Of a stretch of DNA of 64,000 bases, positions 54,468 to 63,227 are shown in pieces; positions within the stretch are counted from its first letter, which is position 1, and each line of letters opens with the position of its first letter. The DNA lies in the NCBI RefSeq assembly GCF_900103805.1, contig NZ_FNIB01000005.1, positions 248,001 through 312,000 of the forward strand, read 5' to 3'. Source of the stretch: Cryobacterium flavum. GTDB taxonomy: Bacteria > Actinomycetota > Actinomycetes > Actinomycetales > Microbacteriaceae. A program made the translations under genes and the position numbers. The notes under the pieces are model-generated. The model was not told the origin of the DNA. It saw nothing but the letters and a program-made list of their open reading frames with translations, and did no database searches.

Positions 54468-55850
54468 CTACTCGGCTCGGGAGACGGCCACCATCTCGTC
54501 GCGGTCGACGACCTTGATGCGGATGCGGCCCACGGCCTCACCGAGGGCGAGCTCGTGCTGGTCCAGGTTGTGCCAGCCGTCGAGGCCCGTGTAGCGAACG
54601 CCTCGCGCATCGAGCAGCTCAACGATGCTCTCCTCCGACGGCGACTCGGGCCGCCACCAGTTGCCGAGGTCGTTGATCAGGTGCTTGATGGTTTCCATGG
54701 CGTCACTCTTGGTGTGGCCGATCAGTCCCACCGGCCCGCGCTTGATCCACCCGGTCGCGTAGACGCCGTACATCTGCTGGTTGAACAATCCGCCGGTGCC
54801 GGCTGACGGGTCGCGGCGCAGCACCTGGCCTTCACGGTTGGGAATGACGCCGCGCTTCTTGTCGAACGGCACGTCGGGCAGTTCGGATCCGAAGTAGCCG
54901 ACCGCCCGGTAGACGGCCTGAACCGGGATCTCTCGAATTTCACCCGTTCCGACGACGCCGCCGGCGGCATCCGTTGTGGTGCGTTCCCACCGAAAAGCCG
55001 CGACCCGGCCGGTGCCGTCATCGACGATCTCCACGGGCTTGGCGAAGAAGTGCAGGTGCAGGCGGCGGCTGGCCGTGCCGGACTCGCGGGCCCGCCAGAC
55101 GTTCAGCGTCTTGTCGATCACGAAGACCTGCTTGTTGCTCGCAACGGCGGCTTTCGCGGCCTCGTCGTAGTCGAAGTCTTCGTCGTAGACGATCATGTCG
55201 ACGTCCCGAAGCTCGCCGACTTCCCGCAGTTCCAGGGGCGTGAATTTAACGGATGTCGGCCCGCGGCGCCCAAAAATGTGCACGTCGGTCACCGGTGACG
55301 CCTTGAGTCCGTCATAGACGTTCGCAGGAATCTCGGTCGGCAACAGGTCGTCGGCGTGCTTGATGAGCATGCGGGACACGTCGAGCGCCACGTTGCCATT
55401 GCCGATCACGGCGATTTCGCGCGCCTCGAGCGGCCAGGTACGCGGCACGTCGGGGTGACCGTCGAACCAGCTGACGAAGTCGGCGGCGCCAAAGGAGCCG
55501 TCAAGTGCGGCGCCCGGAATGTTCAGGTCGGCGTCTTGTACAGCGCCGGTCGCGAAGATGACCGCGTTGTAGTGCTTCTTGAGGTCGTCGAGGGTCACGT
55601 CCACCCCGAACCGCACGTTGCCGAACACTCGAATATCGCCGCTGTCCAGCACCCCGCGCAGCGCGGTGATGATGCCCTTGATGCGCGGGTGGTCGGGACT
55701 GACGCCGTAGCGCACGAGCCCGTACGGCGCCGGCAGGTGATCGAACAGGTCGATCGAGACCTCAAAATTGCGTTCGGCCTTGAGCAGAATATCGGCGGCG
55801 TAGATGCCCGCCGGTCCTGCGCCGACGATGGCCAGTCTCAATTTGGTCAC
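54468..55850 (-). CDS. fprA: Ferredoxin/adrenodoxin-NADP+ reductase, FprA type
   Basis: A 460-aa FAD and NADPH enzyme that passes electrons to ferredoxins. The FAD motif LAIVGAGPAGIYAADILLKA, the YGVSPDHPRIKGI segment and the NADP motif AVIGNGNVALDVSRMLI are visible. The C-terminus has ATGWIKRGPVGLIGHTKSDA. Length and order match mycobacterial FprA. AAGGA lies upstream of the GTG start. Confidence 0.93.
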   Translation of the reverse strand: MTKLRLAIVGAGPAGIYAADILLKAERNFEVSIDLFDHLPAPYGLVRYGVSPDHPRIKGIITALRGVLDSGDIRVFGNVRFGVDVTLDDLKKHYNAVIFATGAVQDADLNIPGAALDGSFGAADFVSWFDGHPDVPRTWPLEAREIAVIGNGNVALDVSRMLIKHADDLLPTEIPANVYDGLKASPVTDVHIFGRRGPTSVKFTPLELREVGELRDVDMIVYDEDFDYDEAAKAAVASNKQVFVIDKTLNVWRARESGTASRRLHLHFFAKPVEIVDDGTGRVAAFRWERTTTDAAGGVVGTGEIREIPVQAVYRAVGYFGSELPDVPFDKKRGVIPNREGQVLRRDPSAGTGGLFNQQMYGVYATGWIKRGPVGLIGHTKSDAMETIKHLINDLGNWWRPESPSEESIVELLDARGVRYTGLDGWHNLDQHELALGEAVGRIRIKVVDRDEMVAVSRAE

Positions 55851-55897
55851 GGAAGATTCCTTACTGCTCGAGCATTCGGGGCACGCCCCAACACGCT

Positions 55898-56968
55898 CTA
55901 GCTGGAGCGCTCGACGATGGACTCGGCGAATCGGGTGAGTGCTTTCTTGACCGAACCGTTCGGCAACGGCGTCAGGGCGGCGACCGCGTCGCGGGCCCAG
56001 CCGTGTGCTTCGGCGAGGGTCTCAGCGGTGACGGCGTGCTCGCGCAGCGCGGTGATGGCCCTATCGGCGGCCTCCGTCTGCGCCGAACCGTCGACCATGA
56101 CGTCGCGTTCCAGCCGGTGCAGTAGATCAGCGGATGCCCCATCACTCACGGCGCGCTCCCGCAACCGAAGCAGGGGAAGCGTGACGACGCCAGCCCGGAG
56201 GTCCGTTCCCGGCACCTTGCCGGTCTCCTGCGGCTGCGGCGACAGGTCGAGCACGTCGTCGATGAGTTGAAAGGCCACGCCGATCTTCTCGCCGAAGTCC
56301 ACGACCGGCTGCTCGTACTCGGCCGGGGCGTTGGAGAACACCACACCGCCCTGGGCGGCCGCGGCGATGAGCGAACCGGTCTTACCGGCCAGCACCTGAA
56401 TGTAGTGCTCGACCGGGTCTTCACCCGGGCGCGGACCGACCGTCTCCTGAAACTGGCCGAGCACGAGGCGCTCAAAGGTGGTCGCCTGCAGTTTGATGGC
56501 CCGTTCGCCGAGGCGGGCCATCAGCTGGCTGGCGCGGGCGAACAGCAGGTCGCCGGTGAGGATGGCGACGGAATTGCCCCACACGGTTTGGGCGCTCGGC
56601 ACACCGCGGCGTTTGTCGGCGTCGTCCATCACGTCATCGTGATAGAGCGAGGCGAGGTGGGTCAGTTCGATGGCCGCCGCCGCCGTGATCACATCGGGCA
56701 CAACGCCATCGCCCAAGTGCGCGGTGAGCAGCGCGAGCATTGGACGCACCCGTTTGCCCCCCGCGTTCAGCAGGTAGCGACTGGTGACGGTGGCAATTTC
56801 GTTGGCGTAGACCAGCTCGTCGATGAGCGCGGCTTCGACCTTTTCGATACCGGCATCAATGTTCGCGGCCAGGCCGCGGTCGGCGGGGGAAGAGAAAATG
56901 CGATCGCCGAGGCCCGCCTGGCTGGTCACCGACGCGCTGCGTCGAATCACGGGGGCTCTGGATTTCAC
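55898..56968 (-). CDS. Long-chain trans-polyprenyl diphosphate synthase (menaquinone side chain)
   Basis: A 356-aa E-prenyl transferase. The first Asp-rich motif is LYHDDVMDDADKRRG; the second lies in FQLIDDVLDLSP. It starts with GTG giving VKSRAPVIRRS, chosen for the leaderless-type promoter directly before it. Menaquinone genes menG and menF lie next to it, so it most likely supplies the octa- or nonaprenyl tail of menaquinone. Confidence 0.9.
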   Translation of the reverse strand: MKSRAPVIRRSASVTSQAGLGDRIFSSPADRGLAANIDAGIEKVEAALIDELVYANEIATVTSRYLLNAGGKRVRPMLALLTAHLGDGVVPDVITAAAAIELTHLASLYHDDVMDDADKRRGVPSAQTVWGNSVAILTGDLLFARASQLMARLGERAIKLQATTFERLVLGQFQETVGPRPGEDPVEHYIQVLAGKTGSLIAAAAQGGVVFSNAPAEYEQPVVDFGEKIGVAFQLIDDVLDLSPQPQETGKVPGTDLRAGVVTLPLLRLRERAVSDGASADLLHRLERDVMVDGSAQTEAADRAITALREHAVTAETLAEAHGWARDAVAALTPLPNGSVKKALTRFAESIVERSS

Positions 56969-56975
56969 GTAAGTT

Positions 56976-56981
56976 AGCCTA
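56976..56981 (-). promoter_or_regulatory. Candidate -10 element, prenyl diphosphate synthase gene
   Basis: TAGGCT on the minus strand ends 7 nt before the GTG start, in the 29-bp gap after menG. Confidence 0.5.
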
Positions 56982-56997
56982 TCGAGTTGATCCGGGG

Positions 56998-57708
56998 TCA
57001 GGATGCCGCGGGCTTGGTTCCGCGGTGCAGCGCCACGATGCCGAGTGTGAGGTTGCGGTAGGCGACGGCGGAGTATCCGGCCGAGCGCAGCCATCCGCTG
57101 AGCACCGGCTGGGTCGGCCAGGCCGCGATCGACTCGCCGAGGTAGTCGTAGGCTTCGGCGTTCGACGAGGCGAGGCGCACCACCCGCGGCATGACGTGAT
57201 TGAGATACGCGAAGTAGCTCTGGCGCACGAGTGAAAGCGGCGGAGTGGAGAACTCGCAGATGACAACGCGACCGCCGGGCTTGGTCACCCGGTAGAACTC
57301 GGCGAGCGCCTTCTTCGGTTCGACCACGTTGCGCAGGCCAAATGAGATGGTGACGGCGTCGAACTCGTTGTCTTTAAAGGGAAGGGCGGTGGCGTCGGCC
57401 TGCACGAACTCGATGTTCGGGTTGTGCGCGTGGCGATTCTGGCCGACCTCAATCATGCCGGCCGAGAAATCGGCGGCGACGACGTGGGCTCCGCTGTGGG
57501 CGAGGGCCGCGCTGGAGGTTCCGGTGCCGGCGGCGATGTCGAGAATGCGCTCGCCAGCCTGCGGGCTGACCGCCTTGGTCGTCGCGAGGCGCCAGAGCGA
57601 CGCGTTGCCGACCGACAGCAGCGCGTTCGTGCGGTCATAGTGGGCGGCGACCTCGTCGAACATGGCAGCCACCTGCGCGGGCCGTTTGTTCAGGTCTGCT
57701 CTATTCAC
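56998..57708 (-). CDS. menG: Demethylmenaquinone methyltransferase
   Basis: A 236-aa SAM-dependent methyltransferase, last step of menaquinone synthesis. UbiE/MenG signatures are VAAHYDRTNALLSVGNASLW, ILDIAAGTGTSSAALAHSG (SAM site), DAVTISFGLRNVVEPKKAL and PGGRVVICEFSTPP. The GTG start follows a leaderless-type promoter. Confidence 0.95.
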   Translation of the reverse strand: MNRADLNKRPAQVAAMFDEVAAHYDRTNALLSVGNASLWRLATTKAVSPQAGERILDIAAGTGTSSAALAHSGAHVVAADFSAGMIEVGQNRHAHNPNIEFVQADATALPFKDNEFDAVTISFGLRNVVEPKKALAEFYRVTKPGGRVVICEFSTPPLSLVRQSYFAYLNHVMPRVVRLASSNAEAYDYLGESIAAWPTQPVLSGWLRSAGYSAVAYRNLTLGIVALHRGTKPAAS

Positions 57709-57714
57709 CCCATC

Positions 57715-57720
57715 ATTCTA
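57715..57720 (-). promoter_or_regulatory. Candidate -10 element, menG
   Basis: TAGAAT on the minus strand ends 6 nt before the GTG start of menG, in the 94-bp region shared with menF. Confidence 0.5.
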
Positions 57721-57790
57721 GGATGCGAACGACCAGCGAAACTGCATGGTTGCCGGGGCACGGATTCGCATAGCTGCAGTGGCGCGGGCG

Positions 57791-57796
57791 TAGGCT
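57791..57796 (+). promoter_or_regulatory. Candidate -10 element, menF
   Basis: TAGGCT ends 6 nt before the GTG start of menF. Same hexamer as at the prenyl synthase gene. Confidence 0.5.
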
Positions 57797-57802
57797 ACAG
57801 AA

Positions 57803-59035
57803 GTGAATGTGCAGGCCTTGACGGTCGAAACCTCCCCGATAGCCGATATCCGCCAACTGATCCTGCTGCTCGATGGCCGCTCGCCCCTGCTCTGGATGCG
57901 TCGCAACCAGGGTCTGGCCGGCATCGGCTGCGCACTGAGGCTTGAATTCTCCGGCCCCACCCGCATGACGGATGCCGCCGCCGCCTGGAAACAGGTCGCC
58001 CGGTTGGCCACCGTGACCGACCCGCTCGCGCGCACCGGCACCGGGCTGCTCGCGTTCGGCGCTTTCGCGTTCGATGAGTCGTCTGTGCAAACCAGCGTGC
58101 TGATCGTGCCCGAAATCATCGTTGGCCGCGAAGATGGCCAGTGCTGGGTGACGCGCATCTGGGCGACCGGGCAGAGCGCACCGGAGAACCCGCTCGCGCT
58201 GCATCCGCTCGGCGACGAGTATCGCATCGCCTTGCTGCCCGGAGCGCTGCCCCCCGACGGTTTTCGCGCAGCGGTCAGCTCGGGCATTGAGCACATTCGG
58301 GCCCAGCAGGTCAATAAGGTTGTGCTCGCCCGCGACCTGGTCGGGCGGGTACCAGCCGAATCCGACCTGCGCCGCGCCATCACCAAACTCGCCCTCGGGT
58401 ACCCGGACTGCTGGACCTACGCCGTTGACGGCCTCATCGGGTCGAGCCCGGAGACCCTCATTCGCGCCGACCACGGTTCGGTCAACGCCCGCGTGCTGGC
58501 CGGCACGATCTCCCGCGGAGCGGATGCCGAGGACGACCGTGAGGCGGCACTGGCCCTGGCCACCTCCTCGAAAGACGGCGACGAGCACGAGTTCGCCGTG
58601 CAGAGCGTGCTCAAGTCGCTGCGCCCGCACACCTCGGTGCTCGCGACGAGCGAGATTCCGTTCACCGTGAAGCTGCCGAACTTGTGGCACCTCGCGACGG
58701 ATCTCGAGGGCACCCTGAGCGACGGGTCGACGTCGCTCGACCTGATCGCGGCGTTGCACCCGACCGCTGCGGTCGCCGGAACCCCCACCGACCAGGCACT
58801 GAATCTCATTCGCGAGCTCGAACCGTTCGACCGCGGCCGCTACGCCGGGCCGGTTGGCTGGGTTGGCGCCGACGGCGACGGCGAGTGGGCGATCGCCCTG
58901 CGCTGCGCCCAGGTTGCTCCCGAAGGCGGCATCACCGCCTACGCCGGCTGCGGAATCGTGCTGGACTCCGATCCGGAACGCGAGCTCGCCGAAACGAAGA
59001 TGAAGTTTCGCCCCATCGTGGAGGCCTTCGGCTGA
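57803..59035 (+). CDS. menF: Isochorismate synthase (menaquinone)
   Basis: A 410-aa chorismate-binding enzyme converting chorismate to isochorismate. Conserved parts are QVNKVVLARDLVG (catalytic base Lys region), WTYAVDGLIGSSPETLI, VLAGTISRGADAEDD, HPTAAVAGTPTDQAL and YAGCGIVLDSDPERELAET. Divergent from menG, which supports the menaquinone rather than siderophore role. Confidence 0.92.
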   Translation: MNVQALTVETSPIADIRQLILLLDGRSPLLWMRRNQGLAGIGCALRLEFSGPTRMTDAAAAWKQVARLATVTDPLARTGTGLLAFGAFAFDESSVQTSVLIVPEIIVGREDGQCWVTRIWATGQSAPENPLALHPLGDEYRIALLPGALPPDGFRAAVSSGIEHIRAQQVNKVVLARDLVGRVPAESDLRRAITKLALGYPDCWTYAVDGLIGSSPETLIRADHGSVNARVLAGTISRGADAEDDREAALALATSSKDGDEHEFAVQSVLKSLRPHTSVLATSEIPFTVKLPNLWHLATDLEGTLSDGSTSLDLIAALHPTAAVAGTPTDQALNLIRELEPFDRGRYAGPVGWVGADGDGEWAIALRCAQVAPEGGITAYAGCGIVLDSDPERELAETKMKFRPIVEAFG

Positions 59036-59112
59036 CTCCAGCCCCACCCCCGCCGCGCGAGGGGTCGCGAATCGACCCAAGCGAGCGATTTGCGCCCCCC
59101 GCTTTGGCGAAC

Positions 59113-60630
59113 CTAGATGTTCAAGACCAGCGCGGGCGTCTGCGCGCGCGAGACGCAGGGGTACATCACACCGAGGGCGTCCTTCTCGGTGTCGTCGAGT
59201 ATCGAGTCCAAATGTTCGGGAATTCCCTCGACCACGCGCACCTCACAGGTGCCGCAGATTCCCTTACGGCAGGAGCCCAGGATGGGCACGCCATGGGCTT
59301 CGAGCGAGTCGAGCAGGTTCTCCTCGGCGGTCACGGTAAATTCCACGCGGCTCTTGCGGCAGGTGACCTGAATCGGCGTGGCCGGCCGGGCCGCCCGCTC
59401 GAGGGGAATAAACCGTTCGAGGTGCATCCGGTCAGCAGACACTCGCGCCGCCACGGCGTCCATGAGCGATTCCGGCCCGCAGCAGTAGACCTGAGCCGCG
59501 GCGGTGAGGGCCGGGCCGCCGAGAACAGAGTCGAGGTCGAGTCCGCCCAGATTCTCGTCACTCGCGTGCACGATCACCTGCTCGGGGTGCGATGCTTCGA
59601 GTTCGGCCACGAACGCCATGGTCTGCCGGCTGCGCCCGGCATAGATGAGCCGCCAGGCGCGCCCGGCCGGAAGCGACTCGATCATGGCCTTGATCGGCGT
59701 GATGCCGATTCCTCCGGCGATGAAGAGGTAGTCAGCGGCCGGTTCCAGCTCGAAGTGATTCATCGGCCCAGAAACCGACAAGCTCATGCCCGGGACGAGA
59801 TTTTCGTGGATCCACGCGCTGCCGCCCGCTGACCTGCCAGTGCGCAAAACTGCAATGTCGTAGTGGTGGCGATTTGCGGGGTCGCCGCAGAGCGAATACT
59901 GATTCTGCAGGCCGTTCGGCAGGTGCAGGGTGACGTGCGATCCCGGCTGCCAGATGGGCAGAACACCCCAGTCCGGCAGTTCCAAGCGGATGCCGACGAC
60001 ACCGTCTGCGACGGCCGTCGCGCTGGCCACGACCATGGTGCGGAGGGTCGATTGCAGCGGGGCCGCGGAGGGGGCGGCATCCGTTCGCCGGGGTGTGCCG
60101 CCGCGCTTGCCGGCGACGATGCGCAGGATTACGGCGATCGCAGCGACCGAGATCAGTGCGATCGAGACAATTTTGTACCAGAGCGTGCCGACGTCGGTTC
60201 CGGTGAAACCAGCGTGAAAGGAGATGAGCAGCAGGGCTGCATAGCTGGCGTAGTGCAGGCCCTTCCAGAACTTTCGCGGCAGTCGCTTGAGCATGAGGGA
60301 GGACCCCTGCACGGCCACGAGCAGGTAGAAGGCGAGGATACCGAGGGCGACCGGCAGTGGTTTGAACGCCGTCGCGAACGGCACGAACACCTCAGACGGG
60401 GTGAACGACAGCCAGGAATCGATCATGAGCGACACCATGTGCAGGCCGACCATGACCAGAGACGAGCCACCCAGATACCCGTGCAGGTCCTGCAGCCAGG
60501 CGGGGTTGTCTACTCGCCGCATGACGCGGGTGGACAGCAGGATGCCCCAGAGCACGGAGGCGGTCATGAGTGCCCAGGCGATCATGGCGCTCGCGCGGGA
60601 GATATACCACCAGAGGTGTGGATCGTTCAT
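59113..60630 (-). CDS. Ferric-reductase-like membrane flavocytochrome fused to a 2Fe-2S oxidoreductase
   Basis: A 505-aa electron-transfer protein. Residues 1-170 form a ferric-reductase-type membrane domain with four His likely to ligate two b-hemes (H50, H64, H126, H139). Then come an FAD/NAD(P)H reductase module (about 200-410: NQYSLCGDP, then IAGGIGITPIKAM) and a C-terminal plant-type 2Fe-2S domain (CRKGICGTC and a distal YPCVSR). Electrons should pass from cytosolic NAD(P)H through the flavin and the iron-sulfur centre to heme and out across the membrane. It overlaps apbE by 4 bp. Confidence 0.85.
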   Translation of the reverse strand: MNDPHLWWYISRASAMIAWALMTASVLWGILLSTRVMRRVDNPAWLQDLHGYLGGSSLVMVGLHMVSLMIDSWLSFTPSEVFVPFATAFKPLPVALGILAFYLLVAVQGSSLMLKRLPRKFWKGLHYASYAALLLISFHAGFTGTDVGTLWYKIVSIALISVAAIAVILRIVAGKRGGTPRRTDAAPSAAPLQSTLRTMVVASATAVADGVVGIRLELPDWGVLPIWQPGSHVTLHLPNGLQNQYSLCGDPANRHHYDIAVLRTGRSAGGSAWIHENLVPGMSLSVSGPMNHFELEPAADYLFIAGGIGITPIKAMIESLPAGRAWRLIYAGRSRQTMAFVAELEASHPEQVIVHASDENLGGLDLDSVLGGPALTAAAQVYCCGPESLMDAVAARVSADRMHLERFIPLERAARPATPIQVTCRKSRVEFTVTAEENLLDSLEAHGVPILGSCRKGICGTCEVRVVEGIPEHLDSILDDTEKDALGVMYPCVSRAQTPALVLNI

Positions 60631-61601
60631 TGGTACCGGTTCCAGTTCTCGGAGGCGGTGGGGGCACCCGTGTGATCGACGACAAGGCCGGCCGCGCCGA
60701 CCGTGGGAAGCCAGGCCAGGTAGTCGGCGGTGGGCCTGAGAAATCCGGGCTTGGTGAGGGTTTCGGCGCGGGCGCCGGTAGCGGCGATCACCGACACTGT
60801 TTGAATGTTCGTGGCCGCACTGTCATGGGTGCGCGGGTCGAGGATATGGTGGTGCTCGCCGGCTGTCGTCGTGAAGCGTCGTTTACGCTGGCTCGATGTC
60901 GCCAGCGCGCCGGTGCCGAGGCGAATGATGGCACAGTAACCGGCGGGGTCAAAAGGGTCTTCGACTCCGAGCCGCCAGGCCTGGCCGTCTGCACCCTGTC
61001 CGGAGACCGCAATATCCCCTCCAATCTCGGCGAGTGCGCCACAGGCGCCCTCGTTCATCGCCAGCGCGCAGACCAAGTCCGCGGCGAGCCCTTTGCCGAT
61101 ACCGCCGGCATCCAGTGTCGTGCCGCGCGGCATCCGCACTGTCGTTCCATTGATCTGGATACCGGCCAGGTCACCTGGCGAACGGGCCGTCAAAGGCACG
61201 TAGGTGACCCTGCTTGGATCAACGGTCGACGCTGAATAGCCGGCCTCAAGCAGGTCGGGCAACAGCGTGGAATCGTAGTCGCCGCCGGTCAGTTCAGCGC
61301 CCGATTGCATGGCACGAATGAGACGCACCGTTAGCTGGTCGACCTCGATTTGACGCCCCTCCGACCAATTCAACCGCGTGATATCGCTGTCGGGCACGAA
61401 TCGACTCCAGAGCTGCTCGACGCAATCGGCGAGCTCGAAGGTCGCATCCAGCAGGGTAGCGGATGCCCCGACCAGCGTGATTCCTGCGCTCCCGCCCATA
61501 AGCGGCTGCCGACGTGACAGCGCTCCCGGCCAGGTTCCCGTTCCGGTGAAGACGGCGCGAACGGCGTCGCGGGCGATGGAGTCGGGCGCCACGTCAGCCA
61601 C
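60627..61601 (-). CDS. apbE: FAD:protein FMN transferase (ApbE family)
   Basis: A 324-aa enzyme that links FMN covalently to Thr or Ser of a target protein. Family segments are DAGGIGKGLAADLVCALAM, LAEIGGDIAVSGQG and HHILDPRTHDSAA, with ALATSSQRKRRF before the last. No signal peptide or lipobox is visible, so flavin transfer may occur in the cytosol. The GTG start overlaps the preceding gene by 8 bp (GTGGCTGA). The target is probably a product of the same operon. Confidence 0.88.
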   Translation of the reverse strand: MADVAPDSIARDAVRAVFTGTGTWPGALSRRQPLMGGSAGITLVGASATLLDATFELADCVEQLWSRFVPDSDITRLNWSEGRQIEVDQLTVRLIRAMQSGAELTGGDYDSTLLPDLLEAGYSASTVDPSRVTYVPLTARSPGDLAGIQINGTTVRMPRGTTLDAGGIGKGLAADLVCALAMNEGACGALAEIGGDIAVSGQGADGQAWRLGVEDPFDPAGYCAIIRLGTGALATSSQRKRRFTTTAGEHHHILDPRTHDSAATNIQTVSVIAATGARAETLTKPGFLRPTADYLAWLPTVGAAGLVVDHTGAPTASENWNRYQ

Positions 61602-61971
61602 CTGACCCGCCAGACGAGGCCGCGACGGGGGCCGGAGCTGGGGCCGGGGCCGGTACCGACGCGGGAGGTGCCGACGCGGGAGCCGGCACGACGGGCGCTG
61701 CGGCTGCTGGCGCTGCGGCTGCCTGGATCGGTGCTGCCGGAGCCGCCAGCTCGGGTGCCGGCACGGCCGGTGCGGCGGAAGCGGGGTCGATGGGCGCCAC
61801 CGCCGGCAGGACCGTAGCCACGTCGGTCGGCGAGGTGCCCGCTGTGCTGAGCGTCGCGTCACTGGCTGCCGCGCTGATCTGAAATCCGGCGACCATGCCT
61901 ACGAGCGCAAGCGCGCTCGCCGCCCCGGTGATGTTTCGAGCGTGACGGGCCGGCCGACGACGCTTAGTCAT
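61594..61971 (-). CDS. Ala/Pro-rich signal-anchored protein of the ApbE operon
   Basis: A 125-aa protein with a basic N-terminus (TKRRRPARHARN), one hydrophobic segment (ITGAASALALVGMVAGF) and about 75 extracytoplasmic residues almost wholly of Ala, Pro and Val, ending in APVAASSGGSGG. No known domain. 8-bp overlaps with both neighbours (ATGACTAA upstream, GTGGCTGA downstream) show it is translated as part of the operon. It may be a spacer or carrier protein in extracellular electron transfer; this is inference. Confidence 0.65.
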   Translation of the reverse strand: MTKRRRPARHARNITGAASALALVGMVAGFQISAAASDATLSTAGTSPTDVATVLPAVAPIDPASAAPAVPAPELAAPAAPIQAAAAPAAAAPVVPAPASAPPASVPAPAPAPAPVAASSGGSGG

Positions 61972-62410
61972 CGTCATCGCTGCCCCCATCGCTGTCGTCG
62001 TCGTACTCCGAGGAGCCGCCGGCGTCCTCGTCGTCGTCGTCGTCGTAGGTCCCGGTGGCACCCGATCCGCCCGACGTCGCGTCGACGGGTGTACTCGGCG
62101 CTGGCACTGCCGCCGGTGACGGGGTCGTTGCTTCCCCGGAGGATTCCGCGGCTGGTTCCGCCCCGGCATTCGAGCCGGCCGGTCCCGGCACCTCTGGCGA
62201 CGGAATCCCGCTGGGTTCCGCCATCGGACCCGCGGTGGGCGCAGGCAGCGGCGAAGTCGTCGGCGTGGAAACCGGTTCGAGAACGGTGGTCGCCTGGCCG
62301 ACCAGCCCGACGGGCGCAAGGGTCAGGGTGTCCGAGTTGACGGCCATCGCCGCGCCGGCCGTTCCGAGTACCCCGATGACCGAGAGCACCATGATCATTT
62401 TTGATTTCAT
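61964..62410 (-). CDS. Secreted acidic low-complexity protein, first gene of the ApbE operon
   Basis: A 148-aa predicted secreted protein: signal peptide (MKSKMIMVLSVIGVLGTAGA, cleavage near AMA), a Pro/Ser/Thr/Ala-rich middle and an Asp-rich tail (TYDDDDDEDAGG and SDGGSDDDD). Before the tail stands VDATSGGSGATGT, which recalls the (D/V)xxSGAT flavinylation motif of FMN_bind proteins but without their domain. It could be the ApbE target, or the tail may bind iron. No other domain recognised. Confidence 0.6.
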   Translation of the reverse strand: MKSKMIMVLSVIGVLGTAGAAMAVNSDTLTLAPVGLVGQATTVLEPVSTPTTSPLPAPTAGPMAEPSGIPSPEVPGPAGSNAGAEPAAESSGEATTPSPAAVPAPSTPVDATSGGSGATGTYDDDDDEDAGGSSEYDDDSDGGSDDDD

Positions 62411-62416
62411 GGTTTG

Positions 62417-62422
62417 AGACTA
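62417..62422 (-). promoter_or_regulatory. Candidate -10 element, ApbE operon
   Basis: TAGTCT on the minus strand ends 6 nt before the ATG of the acidic secreted protein. It lies in the 121-bp region divergent from the response regulator gene. Confidence 0.5.
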
Positions 62423-62519
62423 CGAAATCGTCGGTAAACGCCGGCCCGGCGAAGATCCAAGGTTTGTCCAAGAAATCCGACCCGGACCGGCCTCAGCGGG
62501 CCACGACCTGCGGGGCCGC

Positions 62520-62525
62520 CAGACT
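62520..62525 (+). promoter_or_regulatory. Candidate -10 element (CAGACT), response regulator
   Basis: CAGACT ends 6 nt before the ATG, identical in sequence and spacing to the element before the PspC membrane protein gene. Confidence 0.35.
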
Positions 62526-62531
62526 AGGGTA

Positions 62532-63227
62532 ATGCGAGTTCTAGTGATCGAGGATGACGCCGCCGTTGCCGACGGTCTGATCGACGGACTCAACTACGCC
62601 AACTTCGAGACCTTGCGCGTCGCTACCGGCGGGGCCGGGCTAGCCGCCCTCGCCACGTTTCGCCCAGACATCGTGTTGCTCGACCTTGGCCTGCCGGATA
62701 TGGACGGCACCGACGTGTGCCGCGCCATCCGCTCGAAGGAACAGACCCCGATCATCGTCGTGAGCGCCCGCGACGATGAAATGGACCGCGTGATCGCACT
62801 CGAAATCGGTGCCGACGACTATGTGGTCAAACCGTTTGGCATGCGCGAGTTGGTCGCTCGTATTCGCGCGGTGTCGAGGCGCACGGCCAGCCCCGAAACG
62901 GACGCCCCGCCCGCCACCGAGCGCCGCTTCGGCCCGCTCGTCATCGATACCCGCGCCCAGCGGGTACTCCTCGCCGACGAGCCCGTGCATCTCACGGCGA
63001 AGGAATTCGATCTGCTCGTCTACCTGTCCGATGAGCCCGGGGCCGCGCTGCGTCGGGCCGACATCCTGCATGACGTCTGGGACACCAACTGGTACGGAAC
63101 GACCAAAACGCTCGACGCTCACATTGCAGCCATTCGTAAAAAACTGGGCGATCCCCGGTGGATCCAGTCCGTGCGCGGTGTCGGATTTCGTTTTGAGCAG
63201 CCGACCTTCGCCGAGCCGAACCGATGA
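62532..63227 (+). CDS. OmpR-family response regulator
   Basis: A 231-aa regulator. Receiver domain: acidic pair in VLVIEDDAAVADGL, phospho-acceptor Asp in DIVLLDLGLPDMDGTDV, Lys in DDYVVKPFGMREL. C-terminal winged helix: VHLTAKEFDLLVYLSDEPG and IRKKLGDPRWIQSVRGVGFR. It overlaps the sensor kinase by 4 bp and is divergent from the ApbE/reductase operon, which it may control. Confidence 0.92.
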   Translation: MRVLVIEDDAAVADGLIDGLNYANFETLRVATGGAGLAALATFRPDIVLLDLGLPDMDGTDVCRAIRSKEQTPIIVVSARDDEMDRVIALEIGADDYVVKPFGMRELVARIRAVSRRTASPETDAPPATERRFGPLVIDTRAQRVLLADEPVHLTAKEFDLLVYLSDEPGAALRRADILHDVWDTNWYGTTKTLDAHIAAIRKKLGDPRWIQSVRGVGFRFEQPTFAEPNR

